This document shows positions 22,120 through 33,945 of a DNA stretch of 64,000 bases, piece after piece. The translations under genes were made by a program, and so were the position numbers. The stretch lies in contig OZ025809.1 in the NCBI GenBank assembly GCA_964019425.1, positions 727,588-791,587 on the forward strand, given 5' to 3'. This DNA is from Flectonema sp. DT1601 (Eukaryota; Euglenozoa; Diplonemea; Diplonemida; Diplonemidae). How positions within the stretch are numbered: the stretch's first letter is position 1; each line of letters opens with the position of its first letter. Under the pieces are notes generated by a model. It saw only the letters and a list, made by a program, of their open reading frames with translations, was not told where the DNA came from and searched no databases.

Positions 22120-25100
22120 TTGCAAGAGGCTATTTCGAGATCGGCTCTGGATGGGGATAAAACTTTAGTAGCCAAATGTCCTTTATGTTTTGAGACATAC
22201 CTCAAAGGTCCAGTTGCGCATTTTAGACGTAACTGTAAGTTTAGTAAGGAATTTAAGGACTATAAGTCACGTTTTCCCCCATCTACCCACTCCCAAGTTA
22301 AAGATTGTTACCACTTACCTTGTCCAGATTGTGGTAAGCTTTTCAAAAGTATCGCTACGAGAGCGAAACACTGTGTTAACGGTACATGTAAAGGTACACC
22401 TCTGTCTCCCCTCACAGGGAATAATTCAGACCTGGAACCTCCCTTTGTAGGAGAATCTGTAGATTTTAAAACTTCACAAACAGCTTTCGTTCCTTATAAC
22501 TCTACAACACCCACTTTTACCCCGTTACACCCGTCTCGTCTCAAATTCCGATCTTTTGGAACTGAATGGAAGGACATCGACGTTTCTGCTGCAGAAAAAC
22601 TTCAAACTTTCTCCGTCGAAACAGAAAACTCTTCAAAACCTGCCGACCAACTTGATAAACTACTCAAAACGGTTTATCAAATATGTAGCGGTTTCTTTGA
22701 AGAAACAAAGCGGAATTTACCCCGCAAACAGAAATCAAGGGAAGAGGTCATCCTCGACCAAGAAAAACTTGAATGTCGTCTGGAAATGAAACAGCTAAGA
22801 CAGGAGCTCCGCAAATCTGGGCCTTCTATAGAGAACGCTGTCAAATGGAAAGAGGCAAGAACGAGAATGAAAAGGATTTTCCGAATGTATCGGAATTTAG
22901 AAAAGAAAAATTTATTCAAAAAATTACAAGATAAATTTCGTCAAAATCCGTTTACTGCCATAAAAGAAGAACTCCAAAAAGAAGATCCTCAACCCCCCTC
23001 CCTTGATATTCCAGAGGAAAAAATAATTGAACATTTTAAAAACAATTATTGTGACAATGAAAAAAAAAAAACTGATTTCACCCATCCCTCTTTTTTACCT
23101 AAGTCTGACTACAAGACAATGGATGATATCCAGTTCCCGAGCTTCGAACAGTTTGGTATTCTCTTATCAAAGAAAAAAAACAAATGTGCCCCTGGTCCCA
23201 ATTGCATACCTTATGTTGTATGGAAAAAGGTCCCAACTTTTATGGAAGCACTTTACAAGGTATTAAAGAGAATTTTCGAACTCAAGGCCTATCCGGATAG
23301 TTGGGGCTTAGCATTTGTAACAATGCTCCCAAAGCCCAACTCCGATGGGAAAGACATCTCGAAAACGAGACCGATAGCTGTGGGCAACTGCGACGGGAAA
23401 ATTTTTAATACGGTTATTCAGGAAGCCGTCGCAAACCACACTCTTTCTAAATTTAATTTTCAAAAAGGCTTTAGGAAAGGTGTCTCTGGGTGTATCGAAC
23501 ATGCCACGATCACCTCAGAGATTTTTAAAGAAGTGAAAGCTCTCCGGAAAAACCTAACAATTGTCTGGGTGGATTTGGCAGATGCTTTCGGCTCAGTCAA
23601 ACATCAATTAATTTTCTTTTCTTTAAAATATTTCGGAATTCACGAAAGAATAATCGGTTTCTATAAAAGGTATTATTCCTCCATGCGCGTCCAAATCAGA
23701 GTTGGAGAAGGCCTGACGCCCACTATCCCTTTTGAAGTTGGTGTCTTTCAAGGCTGCGTTTCCTCCCCAACCCTTTTTAATTTGGTATTCCAACTACTGC
23801 TCTTTTCCTTAGCAGTTCATCAACAGGAAGCCTACGAGTTTAACAATAAATCCCTCCAACTATTAGTTGCAGCTTTTGCTGATGATTTACAACTTACCAC
23901 GTCATCAAAGGCGGGGGCAAAATTGCTAATCAAGTCGCTCGAACAGTTTCTTTCCTGGTCTCGTGGTATGAAAGCGAAACCCCAGAAATGCATTGCCCAC
24001 AGCTTTGTACAAGGGAAACCAGCTAACCCGGACCTGAAGATTAACAATGTTCCGATTACGAATCTCCAGGAAGCTGGAGAGTTCAAATACCTCGGGCGTT
24101 GGTTTGAGCCGAACGCCAAAGAACAGAAACTGCGAGAGCGCCTGACCACTTTTACCAGGAATTTTTTAAAAAAAGTCGACGCCATGCCACTATATGGGTC
24201 TCAGAAGGCTTGGTCTGTCCAACACTTGTTATTGTCAAGGTTAACATGGAGTTTAATGATCCATGACTTATCTCTCCCTTTTGCCAAAAAATTGGACAAA
24301 ATTATTAAACCTTTTTTGAAGAAATGGTGGGGATTTGTCCGCTCTGCGAACACAGTCATCCTTTTTACCGGTTCAAAGAACACTGTTGGTCTCAGACACA
24401 AAAGAGTTGAGACGCTATATAAACAAGCGCAATCAATTAAACTAGACATCCTCAGATCCTCACAGGACTCTGACATGCACGGTGTCTACAATGTTATTAT
24501 GGAGAAATCGTCCAATTGGTCGAAAAAGTTTTCAGCTTCTGCTGAGTGGGAGCGCCTTATTAAGTTTTTTTCTTACCGTTCTCTTGCGAAGCAATCAGCT
24601 GGTCTTGGTCACCGATTGCGCGATCTACGTACTACTCGCCCCGATCTCCTTAAGCGTTTTGAAGTGGAAGCCACAGATGAACTACTGAACTCTTTGAATA
24701 AATTACAAGTCCAAGGACAGTGGAAGGAGTGGTCTAAATGTATGATAAACGACTTCACCTGGAATAAGGTACTTAGGGAGGGAAATCCTGCCTATATCTC
24801 ATTTCAACTGAAAGCGGTTACAAACACCCTCCCCTCACAAGATAATTTAAAGAGGTGGAACATCACCAATGTGGACCAAAATTGTGTTTTGTGTGGCAAA
24901 GTGAATCCTACCCTCAGGCATGTCTTAACAGGCTGTCCTGTCTCTTTAACACAAGGGAGGTTCACGTGGCGTCACGACAGCGTTCTAAAACGCATTGTTA
25001 TCTTCTTGGAAGAGTTGATAATAAAAGCCAACAAAAGAAAAGAAAACCTCCCGCCTCCCTCTCAAACTTTTTTAAAAACAGGGGAAAATAAACCCCTAGA

Positions 25101-27243
25101 AAGAATTTCTAAAGAGACAGGCGAACTCTCACTAGCGAATGATTGGGTCATCCTCGACGATGTCGGTGATAACCGCCTAATTGTTCCTCTTGAAGTGTGC
25201 CATGTCTCGTCCTCTCTAAGACCAGACATTTTTATTTATTCTTTTTTTGCGAAAAGAGCACTGATTCTGGAGCTGACGTGTCCAAATGAAGACCGTTTCG
25301 AAACCTCTCATGTCTTAAAGGAAAAGAAATACCTAAAGCTAAGAGACTCGATCATCGCTAATGGCTTCGACTGTAACATTTTTACTATTGAAGTTGGCGT
25401 ACGAGGAAACATCTGCATGGACCAGCTGAACATCTGGACACGTCACATCGGTTCACCTTTAGCACCAACAAAAGCTTTATTTTGTGAATGCACCAGAATC
25501 GCCAGACAGTGCTCATATGTTCTGTTCCAGACGAGGAACCTCCCCACGTGGCATTCAAGACCACTAATGCGCAGCATTAAAGAAGAACCTGCCACCGCAA
25601 GTTTTATAAAAGATGGTAAAGAAATCTTCCCTGTGGAAGAAGTCAAAATCCACAAAGTAACAAAACTGAAAACGATCGAAAAGCTCACCATTGAAAGATC
25701 GTGGCTTGAGAAATGTTTTATCTGGCAAACTTGTTACGCATCGGCTCTTTCTATTCTACTCATTGCCAATGGTTCTTCTTCCTCCCCGGCCCCTTCTTTT
25801 TTGTTAGATGAGGATGAGCTCACTGGACTCTCCTTGTCATTCTCTTCTATTTCTTCCATCTCTCTCCAGAATTCCCCACCTGAACTCATGTCAACGGGAT
25901 CGCAAACACTTCCTGCTGATTTCGCTATAGTGATAAGAAGTCAATCTGACATGGGTTCCCAAACCCCCTTGTACAATAAAAAAGAAGGAAGATTAAGGCT
26001 GAAACTTTCCTTGAAATGCCAGATTTTAGAAAACGAACTAGAACAAATGAAAGAACGAATGTTTTATGTTCTATTTTTATTTTACTTTAATGCGATGTCA
26101 GCCTCCCTTGAGAATGACAAGCAGCTACTGAATGGATTGTCTATTGAGAACAAAGCATCCAAACAACGGGCCGCCGAGAGTGTATCTCACAGCCCACTCC
26201 CTTTAAATCTATCCGCACCCCCATCTGTCTTTAACGTAGAAACGGAACAGAAAAAACGTGAACTATTGGAAAAAGAGAATCAACACCTGATCGCTGAATG
26301 TGATTTAGTGAAAAGTTCTCTTCTCTCATTAGTTCAAAGAACTAACTCTCTGGAGGAAAAAAGGACGAGCGAGCTGGCGCGACAATCACAAAGAGCGGAC
26401 CACGCTGAAATGTTTTATTTCAACTTACAACAAAGGTTCATTCTATTAAACAATGAATTAGAATCTAAGTGTAGGGATGAAACTGGAACAAAAATTCAAC
26501 TCTATTTGTCTCAACAAGAGGTCGCAACATTGCGTGCTGGCCCTCAACTGTCCCATTTTTCCCAACAATTTTCCCCAACACCCCCTTTTTTATTCGAATC
26601 AACGTCCACGGTAAAGAATTATCGACTCCCTCTCATCGCAACAACCTATTACTCCTGGACTCCCAAACCCCGTCTTTCCTTTTTTTTTAAACCTCATTCT
26701 CCATTGATCACGTTCCCTTCTGAACTGTCTCAAAGTAGACTACTGGTATCGTCTTCTGCTCAAACGGAACAAGAAAAAGACAGTGCGGCGACCTCATCGA
26801 CGGAAGATTCACCTATTGCGAGGCAATGGTCCGAAGGTAGACTCGATTTACTGGACAACTACTGTCAAGCGGTAAGTGACTCTCTCCAGACAAATGAGAA
26901 AGTGGCGCTGCTCTCGGAAAAACTAGTGGAAGAGCAACGTCGATGCTCCGAGTTGAGCTATCAACAGAAGACTATCCATAAAGAACAACTGGATCATTCC
27001 ATGTTGTTGATGGAGATGGCCAGTGAGCTCTCTGAGCAACTCTATTTGGCAAAAGACCAAAACAGAGCTCTCAAATTTCAGTTACAAACATGGGCAAATG
27101 GTTTTAACCCACCCGAAAAGGAAGCGCAAGAAGAAAATGAGACCCCAAAGCGTCCGAGGGAGCGCCTATCCCAAAAAAAGCGAACTCCACCCTCAACGAA
27201 TCCTCATGATCGCAGAAGAATCTTTTTAGATGACGATTGCTAA
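22120..27243 (+). CDS. LINE protein: CCHC fingers, reverse transcriptase, restriction-like endonuclease, coiled coil
   Basis: Single ORF of about 1,707 codons that copies element RNA at a nicked target. Residues 20-39 and 68-90 are CCHC fingers (CPLC..H..C, CPDC..H..C). The RT spans about 370-640: motif A VWVDLADAFGSV (about 482), motif B GVFQGCVSSPTLFN (about 542), motif C FADDLQL (about 585). A CCHC knuckle lies at about 922-940 and the endonuclease core RPD...LELTCPNE...K at about 1,033-1,070. This order is that of the R2/NeSL/R4/Hero group. A coiled coil follows (about 1,290-1,690) and a basic tail KKRTPPS...DRRRIF, which is unusual for the group. The first codon here is TTG; no in-frame ATG exists until about residue 223, so initiation must be non-AUG or depend on upstream sequence. 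The ORF is intact. Confidence 0.93.
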   Translation: MQEAISRSALDGDKTLVAKCPLCFETYLKGPVAHFRRNCKFSKEFKDYKSRFPPSTHSQVKDCYHLPCPDCGKLFKSIATRAKHCVNGTCKGTPLSPLTGNNSDLEPPFVGESVDFKTSQTAFVPYNSTTPTFTPLHPSRLKFRSFGTEWKDIDVSAAEKLQTFSVETENSSKPADQLDKLLKTVYQICSGFFEETKRNLPRKQKSREEVILDQEKLECRLEMKQLRQELRKSGPSIENAVKWKEARTRMKRIFRMYRNLEKKNLFKKLQDKFRQNPFTAIKEELQKEDPQPPSLDIPEEKIIEHFKNNYCDNEKKKTDFTHPSFLPKSDYKTMDDIQFPSFEQFGILLSKKKNKCAPGPNCIPYVVWKKVPTFMEALYKVLKRIFELKAYPDSWGLAFVTMLPKPNSDGKDISKTRPIAVGNCDGKIFNTVIQEAVANHTLSKFNFQKGFRKGVSGCIEHATITSEIFKEVKALRKNLTIVWVDLADAFGSVKHQLIFFSLKYFGIHERIIGFYKRYYSSMRVQIRVGEGLTPTIPFEVGVFQGCVSSPTLFNLVFQLLLFSLAVHQQEAYEFNNKSLQLLVAAFADDLQLTTSSKAGAKLLIKSLEQFLSWSRGMKAKPQKCIAHSFVQGKPANPDLKINNVPITNLQEAGEFKYLGRWFEPNAKEQKLRERLTTFTRNFLKKVDAMPLYGSQKAWSVQHLLLSRLTWSLMIHDLSLPFAKKLDKIIKPFLKKWWGFVRSANTVILFTGSKNTVGLRHKRVETLYKQAQSIKLDILRSSQDSDMHGVYNVIMEKSSNWSKKFSASAEWERLIKFFSYRSLAKQSAGLGHRLRDLRTTRPDLLKRFEVEATDELLNSLNKLQVQGQWKEWSKCMINDFTWNKVLREGNPAYISFQLKAVTNTLPSQDNLKRWNITNVDQNCVLCGKVNPTLRHVLTGCPVSLTQGRFTWRHDSVLKRIVIFLEELIIKANKRKENLPPPSQTFLKTGENKPLERISKETGELSLANDWVILDDVGDNRLIVPLEVCHVSSSLRPDIFIYSFFAKRALILELTCPNEDRFETSHVLKEKKYLKLRDSIIANGFDCNIFTIEVGVRGNICMDQLNIWTRHIGSPLAPTKALFCECTRIARQCSYVLFQTRNLPTWHSRPLMRSIKEEPATASFIKDGKEIFPVEEVKIHKVTKLKTIEKLTIERSWLEKCFIWQTCYASALSILLIANGSSSSPAPSFLLDEDELTGLSLSFSSISSISLQNSPPELMSTGSQTLPADFAIVIRSQSDMGSQTPLYNKKEGRLRLKLSLKCQILENELEQMKERMFYVLFLFYFNAMSASLENDKQLLNGLSIENKASKQRAAESVSHSPLPLNLSAPPSVFNVETEQKKRELLEKENQHLIAECDLVKSSLLSLVQRTNSLEEKRTSELARQSQRADHAEMFYFNLQQRFILLNNELESKCRDETGTKIQLYLSQQEVATLRAGPQLSHFSQQFSPTPPFLFESTSTVKNYRLPLIATTYYSWTPKPRLSFFFKPHSPLITFPSELSQSRLLVSSSAQTEQEKDSAATSSTEDSPIARQWSEGRLDLLDNYCQAVSDSLQTNEKVALLSEKLVEEQRRCSELSYQQKTIHKEQLDHSMLLMEMASELSEQLYLAKDQNRALKFQLQTWANGFNPPEKEAQEENETPKRPRERLSQKKRTPPSTNPHDRRRIFLDDDC

Positions 27244-27723
27244 GTTCTAGTTTCTATTAGTATTAAATTATTTGTATTATTTTGTCGATATGTTTATGTC
27301 TGTCCGATCATAACGTCAATCAGATTAATTGTTAATTGTAATTGGTTTGAGCGCTTATCAAAAAAAAAAAAAAAGCGAACTCCAACCTCAACGAACTTTC
27401 ATGATCGCAGAAGAATCTTTTTAGATGACGATTGCTAAGTTCTAGTTTCTATTAGTATTTATTTATTTGTATTATTTTGTCGATATGTTTATGTCCGTCA
27501 GATCATAACGTTAATCAGATTAATTGTCAACTGTTAATTGTAAATGGTCTAAACCCCAATCCAAGTTCCCAAGGCTTGGCATAGATTTGAGTGACGCCTT
27601 ACTGGCCTCCTCATCCTCTATGAGTGGTGAGGGGGCCAGCAATGGTTTTTTTTTTTTTCTCTTATTTCTTTTTTTCTTTTTCTTTTACTCTAATATGAAA
27701 TATTTTTGAACAAAATGTGATTA

Positions 27724-27755
<32 letters not shown>

Positions 27756-29210
27756 TGTAAATGAATAATAAAAAAAAAAAAAAAAAAAACATGCCTTGGG
27801 AATACAACCAAAGCCCCAATTAATCGGTCCTTTCTTTTTTCCTTCTTGTCAAGTGATCGCTCCACTCGTCGATCACCAAAACCGATTGTATTTATATCTG
27901 TTCTTTTCTCAACGATCGGCTATACCGATCATTTTTTTTTAAAATAATTGTTTTCTTCTTCTCGACGATCAGATCCAATTGATCGACCTTTTCTTTTTTT
28001 TTCCTTTATTCCTTCCATCCCTCCCGCTCCCCTTATTTAATAAAAACAAGATCAGCTCAGCTTGATCGTTAAACTTTTTTTTATTTATTTATTTATTTTT
28101 TTTTTTATTTAAACTGATTGTATTTATATCTGGTTATTTTTCTCAACGATCGGCTATGCCGATCGACCTTTAAAATAATTGTCTTCTTCTTCTCGACGAC
28201 CAGATCCAATTGATCGACCTTTTCTTTTTTTTTCCTTTATTCCTTCCATCCCTCCCGCTCCCCTTATTTTAATAAAAACAAGATCAGCTCAGCTTGATCG
28301 TTAAACTTTTTTTATTTATTTATTTATTTTTTTTTTATTTAAACTGATTGTATTTATATCTGGTTATTTTTCTCAACGATCGGCTATGCCGATCGACCTT
28401 TAAAATAATTGTCTTCTTCTTCTCGACGACCAGATCCAATTGATCGACCTTTTCTTTTTTTTTCCTTTATTCCTTCCATCCCTCCCGCTCCCCTTATTTT
28501 AATAAAAACAAGATCAGCTCAGCTTGATCGTTATTTATTTATTTATTTATTATTTTTTTTTTTTTTTGTTGGTCCTAGTCAAGACCTTAAACTGACTAAT
28601 CGGTCTTAACTTTAACTAAGTGAATGAACCCTTTCCGTTTTCCTTTTCCCTTTATTACTCTCTATCTGGTCTGTTATGTCATAAATCTCATTTAATTTTA
28701 TCATTCATTTTAATTTTCACTGTTTCCCATCTACATTTTATTTTCAAATAGTTCCGGTCTGCCTTTAATTTTAAATAAAACTGATCATGTTAACTCAATA
28801 TTTTTTCTTATGTGCAAGAGATACCAACACGCAAGAGATACCAACGCACATACGAGATACCAGCACTTCCGAGATACCGACACAAAAGAGATACCAAGAC
28901 ACTTAAGATACCAGCAAGGACAGTGAGAGGTAGAATGAACTCTCCTCCTTGTGTCCGATCCTGATTATTTTTTGTTGAATTGGTAGTGTTACCTCAGTTT
29001 GCTACTCTCGTATCTGTGTTGTGTTAACTCATGTAAGTGATCTTAACTCCTGTTAAATAAAAAAAAATTTCAAAAAAAAAGAAATTAAAAAAGAAGAATT
29101 TTCAAATGAAGTTATATCAACCCCTGCCACCCATTATGATCAATTCCGCTTGTTTTTTTTTTTTTTTTTTCTTCTTTCTTTTCTTCAAATATAAAAAAAA
29201 ATTAAAAAAT
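27244..29210 (+). other. LINE 3' UTR, full unit 1
   Basis: Contains a second copy of the ORF tail (27,376-27,440), the CCAATCCAAGTTCCCAAGGC segment, A/T runs, three 230-bp hairpin units (about 27,880-28,530), the GGACC hairpin, six GGTATCT-type 17-bp units in reverse complement (28,815-28,920) and the CAATTCCGCTTG segment. No separate gene. Unit 2 has two instead of three 230-bp hairpin units, which explains a 229-230 bp length difference. Confidence 0.75.
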
Positions 29211-32200
29211 ATAAAAGATGAAACAATGTTATCATTGTTTTTTTTATCGATCGACTATGTCGATTACTTCCAGTTTTCCGTCCTGGTCAAGACGCTAAAC
29301 TGATTGTTTTTTTTTTTTTTTAAAAAATTAATAAAAAGAATATAAAAAAAAAAAAAAAAAAGAATAAACAATGTTATCATTGTTTTTTTTTATCGTTCGA
29401 CTTTGTCGACTAATTTCTATTTTCCGTTTCTTTTCTTTAAAGAATAAATAAAAAGAATTTAAAATAAAAAAAAAGAATAAACAATGTTATCATTGTTTTT
29501 TTATCGATCGACTATGTCGATTACTTTCTATTTTCCGTCCTGGTCAAGACGCTAAACTGATTGTTTTTTTTTTCAAAATTAATAAAAAAGAATATAAAAA
29601 AAAAAAAAATAAAAAAAGAATAAACAATGTTATCATTGTTTTTTTTTATTGTTCGACTTTGTTGACTAATTTCTATTTTCCGTTTTTTTTCTTTAAAAAA
29701 TAAATAAAAAGAATTTAAAATAAAAAAAAGAATAAACAATGTTATCACTGTTTTCTTATCGATCGACTATGTCGATCACTTTCTATTTTCCGTCCTGGTC
29801 AAGACGCTAAACTGATTGTTTTTTTTTTCAAAATTAATAAAAAAGAATATAAAAAAAAAAAAAAAAAAAGAATAAACAATGTTATCATTGTTTTTTTTTA
29901 TCGTTCGACTTTGTCGACTAATTTCTATTTTCCGTTTCTTTTCTTTAAAGAATAAATAAAAAGAATTTAAAATAAAAAAAAAGAATAAACAATGTTATCA
30001 TTGTTTTTTTATCGATCGACTATGTCGATCACTTCCTATTTTCCGTCCTGGTCAAGACGCTAAACTGATTGTTTTTTTTTTCAAAATTAATAAAAAAGAA
30101 TATAAAAAAAAAAAAAAAAAAAGAATAAACAATGTTATCATTGTTTTTTTTTATCGTTCGACTTTGTCGACTAATTTCTATTTTCCGTTTCTTTTCTTTA
30201 AAGAATAAATAAAAAGAATTTAAAATAAAAAAAAAGAATAAACAATGTTATCATTGTTTTTTTATCGATCGACTATGTCGATCACTTTCTATTTTCCGTC
30301 CTGGTCAAGACGCTAAACTGATTGTTTTTTTTTCAAAATTAATAAAAAAGAATATAAAAAAAAAAAAAAAAAAGAATAAACAATGTTATCATTGTTTTTT
30401 TTTTATCGTTCGACTTTGTCGACTAATTTCTATTTTCCGTTTCTTTTCTTTAAAGAATAAATAAAAAGAATTTAAAATAAAAAAAAAGAATAAACAATGT
30501 TATCATTGTTTTTTTATCGATCGACTATGTCGATCACTTTCTATTTTCCGTCCTGGTCAAGACGCTAAACTGATTGTTTTTTTTTCAAAATTAATAAAAA
30601 AGAATATAAAAAAAAAAAAAAAAAAAAAAAAAGAATAAACAATGTTATCATTGTTTTTTTATCGATCGACTATGTCGATTACTTTCTATTTTCCGTCCTG
30701 GTCAAGACGCTAAACTGATTGTTTTTTTTTTCAAAATTAATAAAAAAGAATATAAAAAAAAAAAAAAAAAAAAAGAATAAACAATGTTATCATTGTTTTT
30801 TTTATTGTTCGACTTTGTTGACTAATTTCTATTTTCCGTTTTTTTTTCTTTAAAAAATAAATAAAAAGAATTTAAAATAAAAAAAAAGAATAAACAATGT
30901 TATCATTGTTTTTTTATCGATCGACTATGTCGATCACTTTCTATTTTCCGTCCTGGTCAAGACGCTAAACTGATTGTTTTTTTTTCAAAATTAATAAAAA
31001 AGAATATTAAAAAAAAAAAAAAAAAAAAAAAAGAATAAACAATGTTATCATTGTTTTTTTATCGATCGACTATGTCGATTACTTTCTATTTTCCGTCCTG
31101 GTCAAGACGCTAAACTGATTGTTTTTTTTTTCAAAATTAATAAAAAAGAATATAAAAAAAAAAAAAAAAAAAAAGAATAAACAATGTTATCATTGTTTTT
31201 TTTATTGTTCGACTTTGTTGACTAATTTCTATTTTCCGTTTTTTTTTCTTTAAAAAATAAATAAAAAGAATTTAAAATAAAAAAAAAGAATAAACAATGT
31301 TATCATTGTTTTTTTATCGATCGACTATGTCGATCACTTTCTATTTTCCGTCCTGGTCAAGACGCTAAACTGATTGTTTTTTTTTCAAAATTAATAAAAA
31401 AGAATATAAAAAAAAAAAAAAAAAAGGAAAAACAATGTTATCATTGTTTTTTTTTTTATCGTTCGACTTTGTCGACTAATTTCTATTTTCCGTTTCTTTT
31501 CTTTAAAGAATAAATAAAAAGAATTTAAAATAAAAAAAATGAATAAACAATGTTATCATTGTTTTTTTTATCGATCGACTATGTCGATCACTTTCTATTT
31601 TCCGTCCTGGTCAAGACGCTAAACTGATTGTTTTTTTTCTTCAAAATTAATAAAAAAGAATATAAAAAAATACAAAAAAAAGAATAAACAATGTTATCAT
31701 TGTTTTTTTTTATCGTTCGACTTTGTCGACTAATTTCTATTTTCCGTTTTTTTTTTTTTTTTTTCTCTTTAAAAAATAAATAAAAATAATTTAAAATAAA
31801 AAAAAGAATAAACAATGTTATCATTGTTTTTTTTTATCGATCGACTATGTCGATCACTTTCTATTTTCCGTCCTGGTCAAGACGCTAAACTGATTGTTTT
31901 TTTTTCAATAATTAATAAAAAAGAATATTAAAAAAAAATACAAAAAAAAGAATAAACAATGTTATCATTGTTTTTTTTTATCGAACGACTATGTCGATTA
32001 CTTTCTATTTTCCGTCCTGGTCAAGACGCTAAACTGATTGTTTTTTTTTTTCAAAATAAAAAAAAAATATTAAAAATAAAAAATAAAAAAAAAGAATAAA
32101 CAATGTTATCATTGTTTTTTTTTATCGTTCGACTTTATTGACTAATTTCTATTTTCCGTTTTTTTTTCTTTAAAAAATAAATAAAAAGAATTTAAAAAAA

Positions 32201-33357
32201 AAAAAAAAAAAAAGAATAAACAATGTTATCATTGTTTTTTTTATCGATCGACTATGTCGATTACTTTCTATTTTCCGTCCTGGTCAAGACGCTAAACTGA
32301 TTGTTTTTTTTTTTCAAAATAAAAAAAAAATATTAAAAATAAAAAATAAAAAAAAAGAATAAACAATGTTATCATTGTTTTTTTTTATCGTTCGACTTTA
32401 TTGACTAATTTCTATTTTCCGTTTTTTTTTCTTTAAAAAATAAATAAAAAGAATTTAAAAAAAAAATAAAAAAAAAGAATAAACAATGTTATCATTGTTT
32501 TTTTTTATCGTTCGACTTTATTGACTAATTTCTATTTTCCGTTTTTTTTTCTTTAAAAAATAAATAAAAAGAATTTAAAAAAAAAAAAAAAAAAAAGAAT
32601 AAACAATGTTATCATTGTTTTTTTTATCGATCGACTATGTCGATTACTTTCTATTTTCCGTCCTGGTCAAGACGCTAAACTGATTGTTTTTTTTTCAAAA
32701 TTAATAAAAAAGAATATAAAAAAATACAAAAAAAAGAATAAACAATGTTATCATTGTTTTTTTTTATCGTTCGACTTTGTCGACTAATTTCTATTTTCCG
32801 TTTTTTTTCTTTAAAAAATAAATAAAAAGAATTTAAAATAAAAAAAAAAAGAATAAACAATGTTATCATTGTTTTTTTTATCGATCGACTATGTCGATTA
32901 CTTTCTATTTTCCGTCCTGGTCAAGACGCTAAACTGATTGTTTTTTTTCAAAATTAATAAAAAAGAATATAAAAAAATACAAAAAAAAGAATAAACAATG
33001 TTATCATTGTTTTTTTTTATCGTTCGACTTTGTCGACTAATTTCTATTTTCCGTTTTTTTTCTTTAAAAAATAAATAAAAAGAATTTAAAATAAAAAAAA
33101 AAAGAATAAACAATGTTATCATTGTTTTTTTTATCGATCGACTATGTCGATCACTTTCTATTTTCCGTCCTGGTCAGGACGCTAAACTGATTGTTTTTTC
33201 TTTAAAAATAAATAAAAAGAATAAAAAAAAAAAAAAAAAAGGAATAAACAATGTTATCATTGTTTTTTTTTTATCGATCGACTATGTCGATTACTTACTA
33301 TTTTCCGTCCTGGTCAAGACGCTAAACTGATTGTTTTTTCTTTAAAATAATTAAAAA

Positions 33358-33389
<32 letters not shown>

Positions 33390-33500
33390 TGAATAAACAA
33401 TGTTATCATTGTTTTTTTTTCTATCGATCAACTATGTCGATTAATTTCTATTTTCCGTCCTGATCGAGACGCTAAACTGATTGTTTCCTTTTTTTAAATA
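29211..33500 (+). repeat. LINE hairpin array of full unit 1 (about 4.3 kb)
   Basis: About 17 dimers, in sense orientation of the LINE. Monomer I reads AACAATG-TTAT-CATTGTT, ATCGAC-TAT-GTCGAT, CGTCCTGGTCAAGACG. Monomer II lacks the last hairpin. The order of variant units is copied nearly exactly at 18,467-21,230 and in 41,260-45,030, so whole blocks were copied together. It lies between the 3' UTR and the terminal stem-loop, so it would be in the transcript downstream of the ORF. Confidence 0.85.
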
Positions 33501-33648
33501 ATAAATAAAAAAAAAAAAAAAAAAAAAAAAAGAGCATCTCCCTGCTATCCCTCATATCCCCACAATAATATTATACCTTTTCATTTTCTCTTTCCTTTTC
33601 TGGTCTTTTTTTTTCTTTTTTTTCCTTTTTCATACAACGTTTTTTATT

Positions 33649-33682
<34 letters not shown>

Positions 33683-33719
33683 ATGTTTGATTATTTCCTC
33701 TTCATTTTTTTTTTTTTTC

Positions 33720-33752
<33 letters not shown>

Positions 33753-33945
33753 TCTCTGCCTCTCTCTTAATTCTGTTCGTTTCTTTGAAACGAAAATTCA
33801 TTTGAATATTATTCCTTGGTCAGCAACCATCATTGTCGCCCTTTGGGCCTGTTAAAAAAAAATAAAAATAAAAAGAAAGTTTACATCGGGAATAGGGCAG
33901 GAGCCAAAAGCTCCCAGTCCGTTACTTCCCACTTTATCGAAATTC
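33501..33945 (+). other. LINE 3' terminal segment with stem-loop, unit 1
   Basis: AGAGCATCTCCCTGCTATCC, a pyrimidine tract, TA repeats, the sequence GGTCAGCAACCATCATTGTC, then GGAGC-CAAAA-GCTCC, CAGTCCGTTACTTCCCAC and GAAATTC at the very end. The same terminus closes at least six copies (4,569; 11,015; 14,627; 15,986; 21,672; 45,484), each followed by different DNA, which defines the 3' end of the element. Confidence 0.8.

Larger units (their letters stand above)
21673..33945 (+). mobile_element. Full-length LINE unit 1, 12,273 bp
   Basis: Leader, ORF, 3' UTR, hairpin array and terminal stem-loop. The period between equivalent points in unit 1 and unit 2 is 12,273 bp, exactly the distance between the two GAAATTC ends at 21,672 and 33,945. 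Internal sequence differs from unit 2 by only a few substitutions and repeat-length changes, so both are recent. There is no poly-A tail and no target duplication at the internal junctions. Confidence 0.75.
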
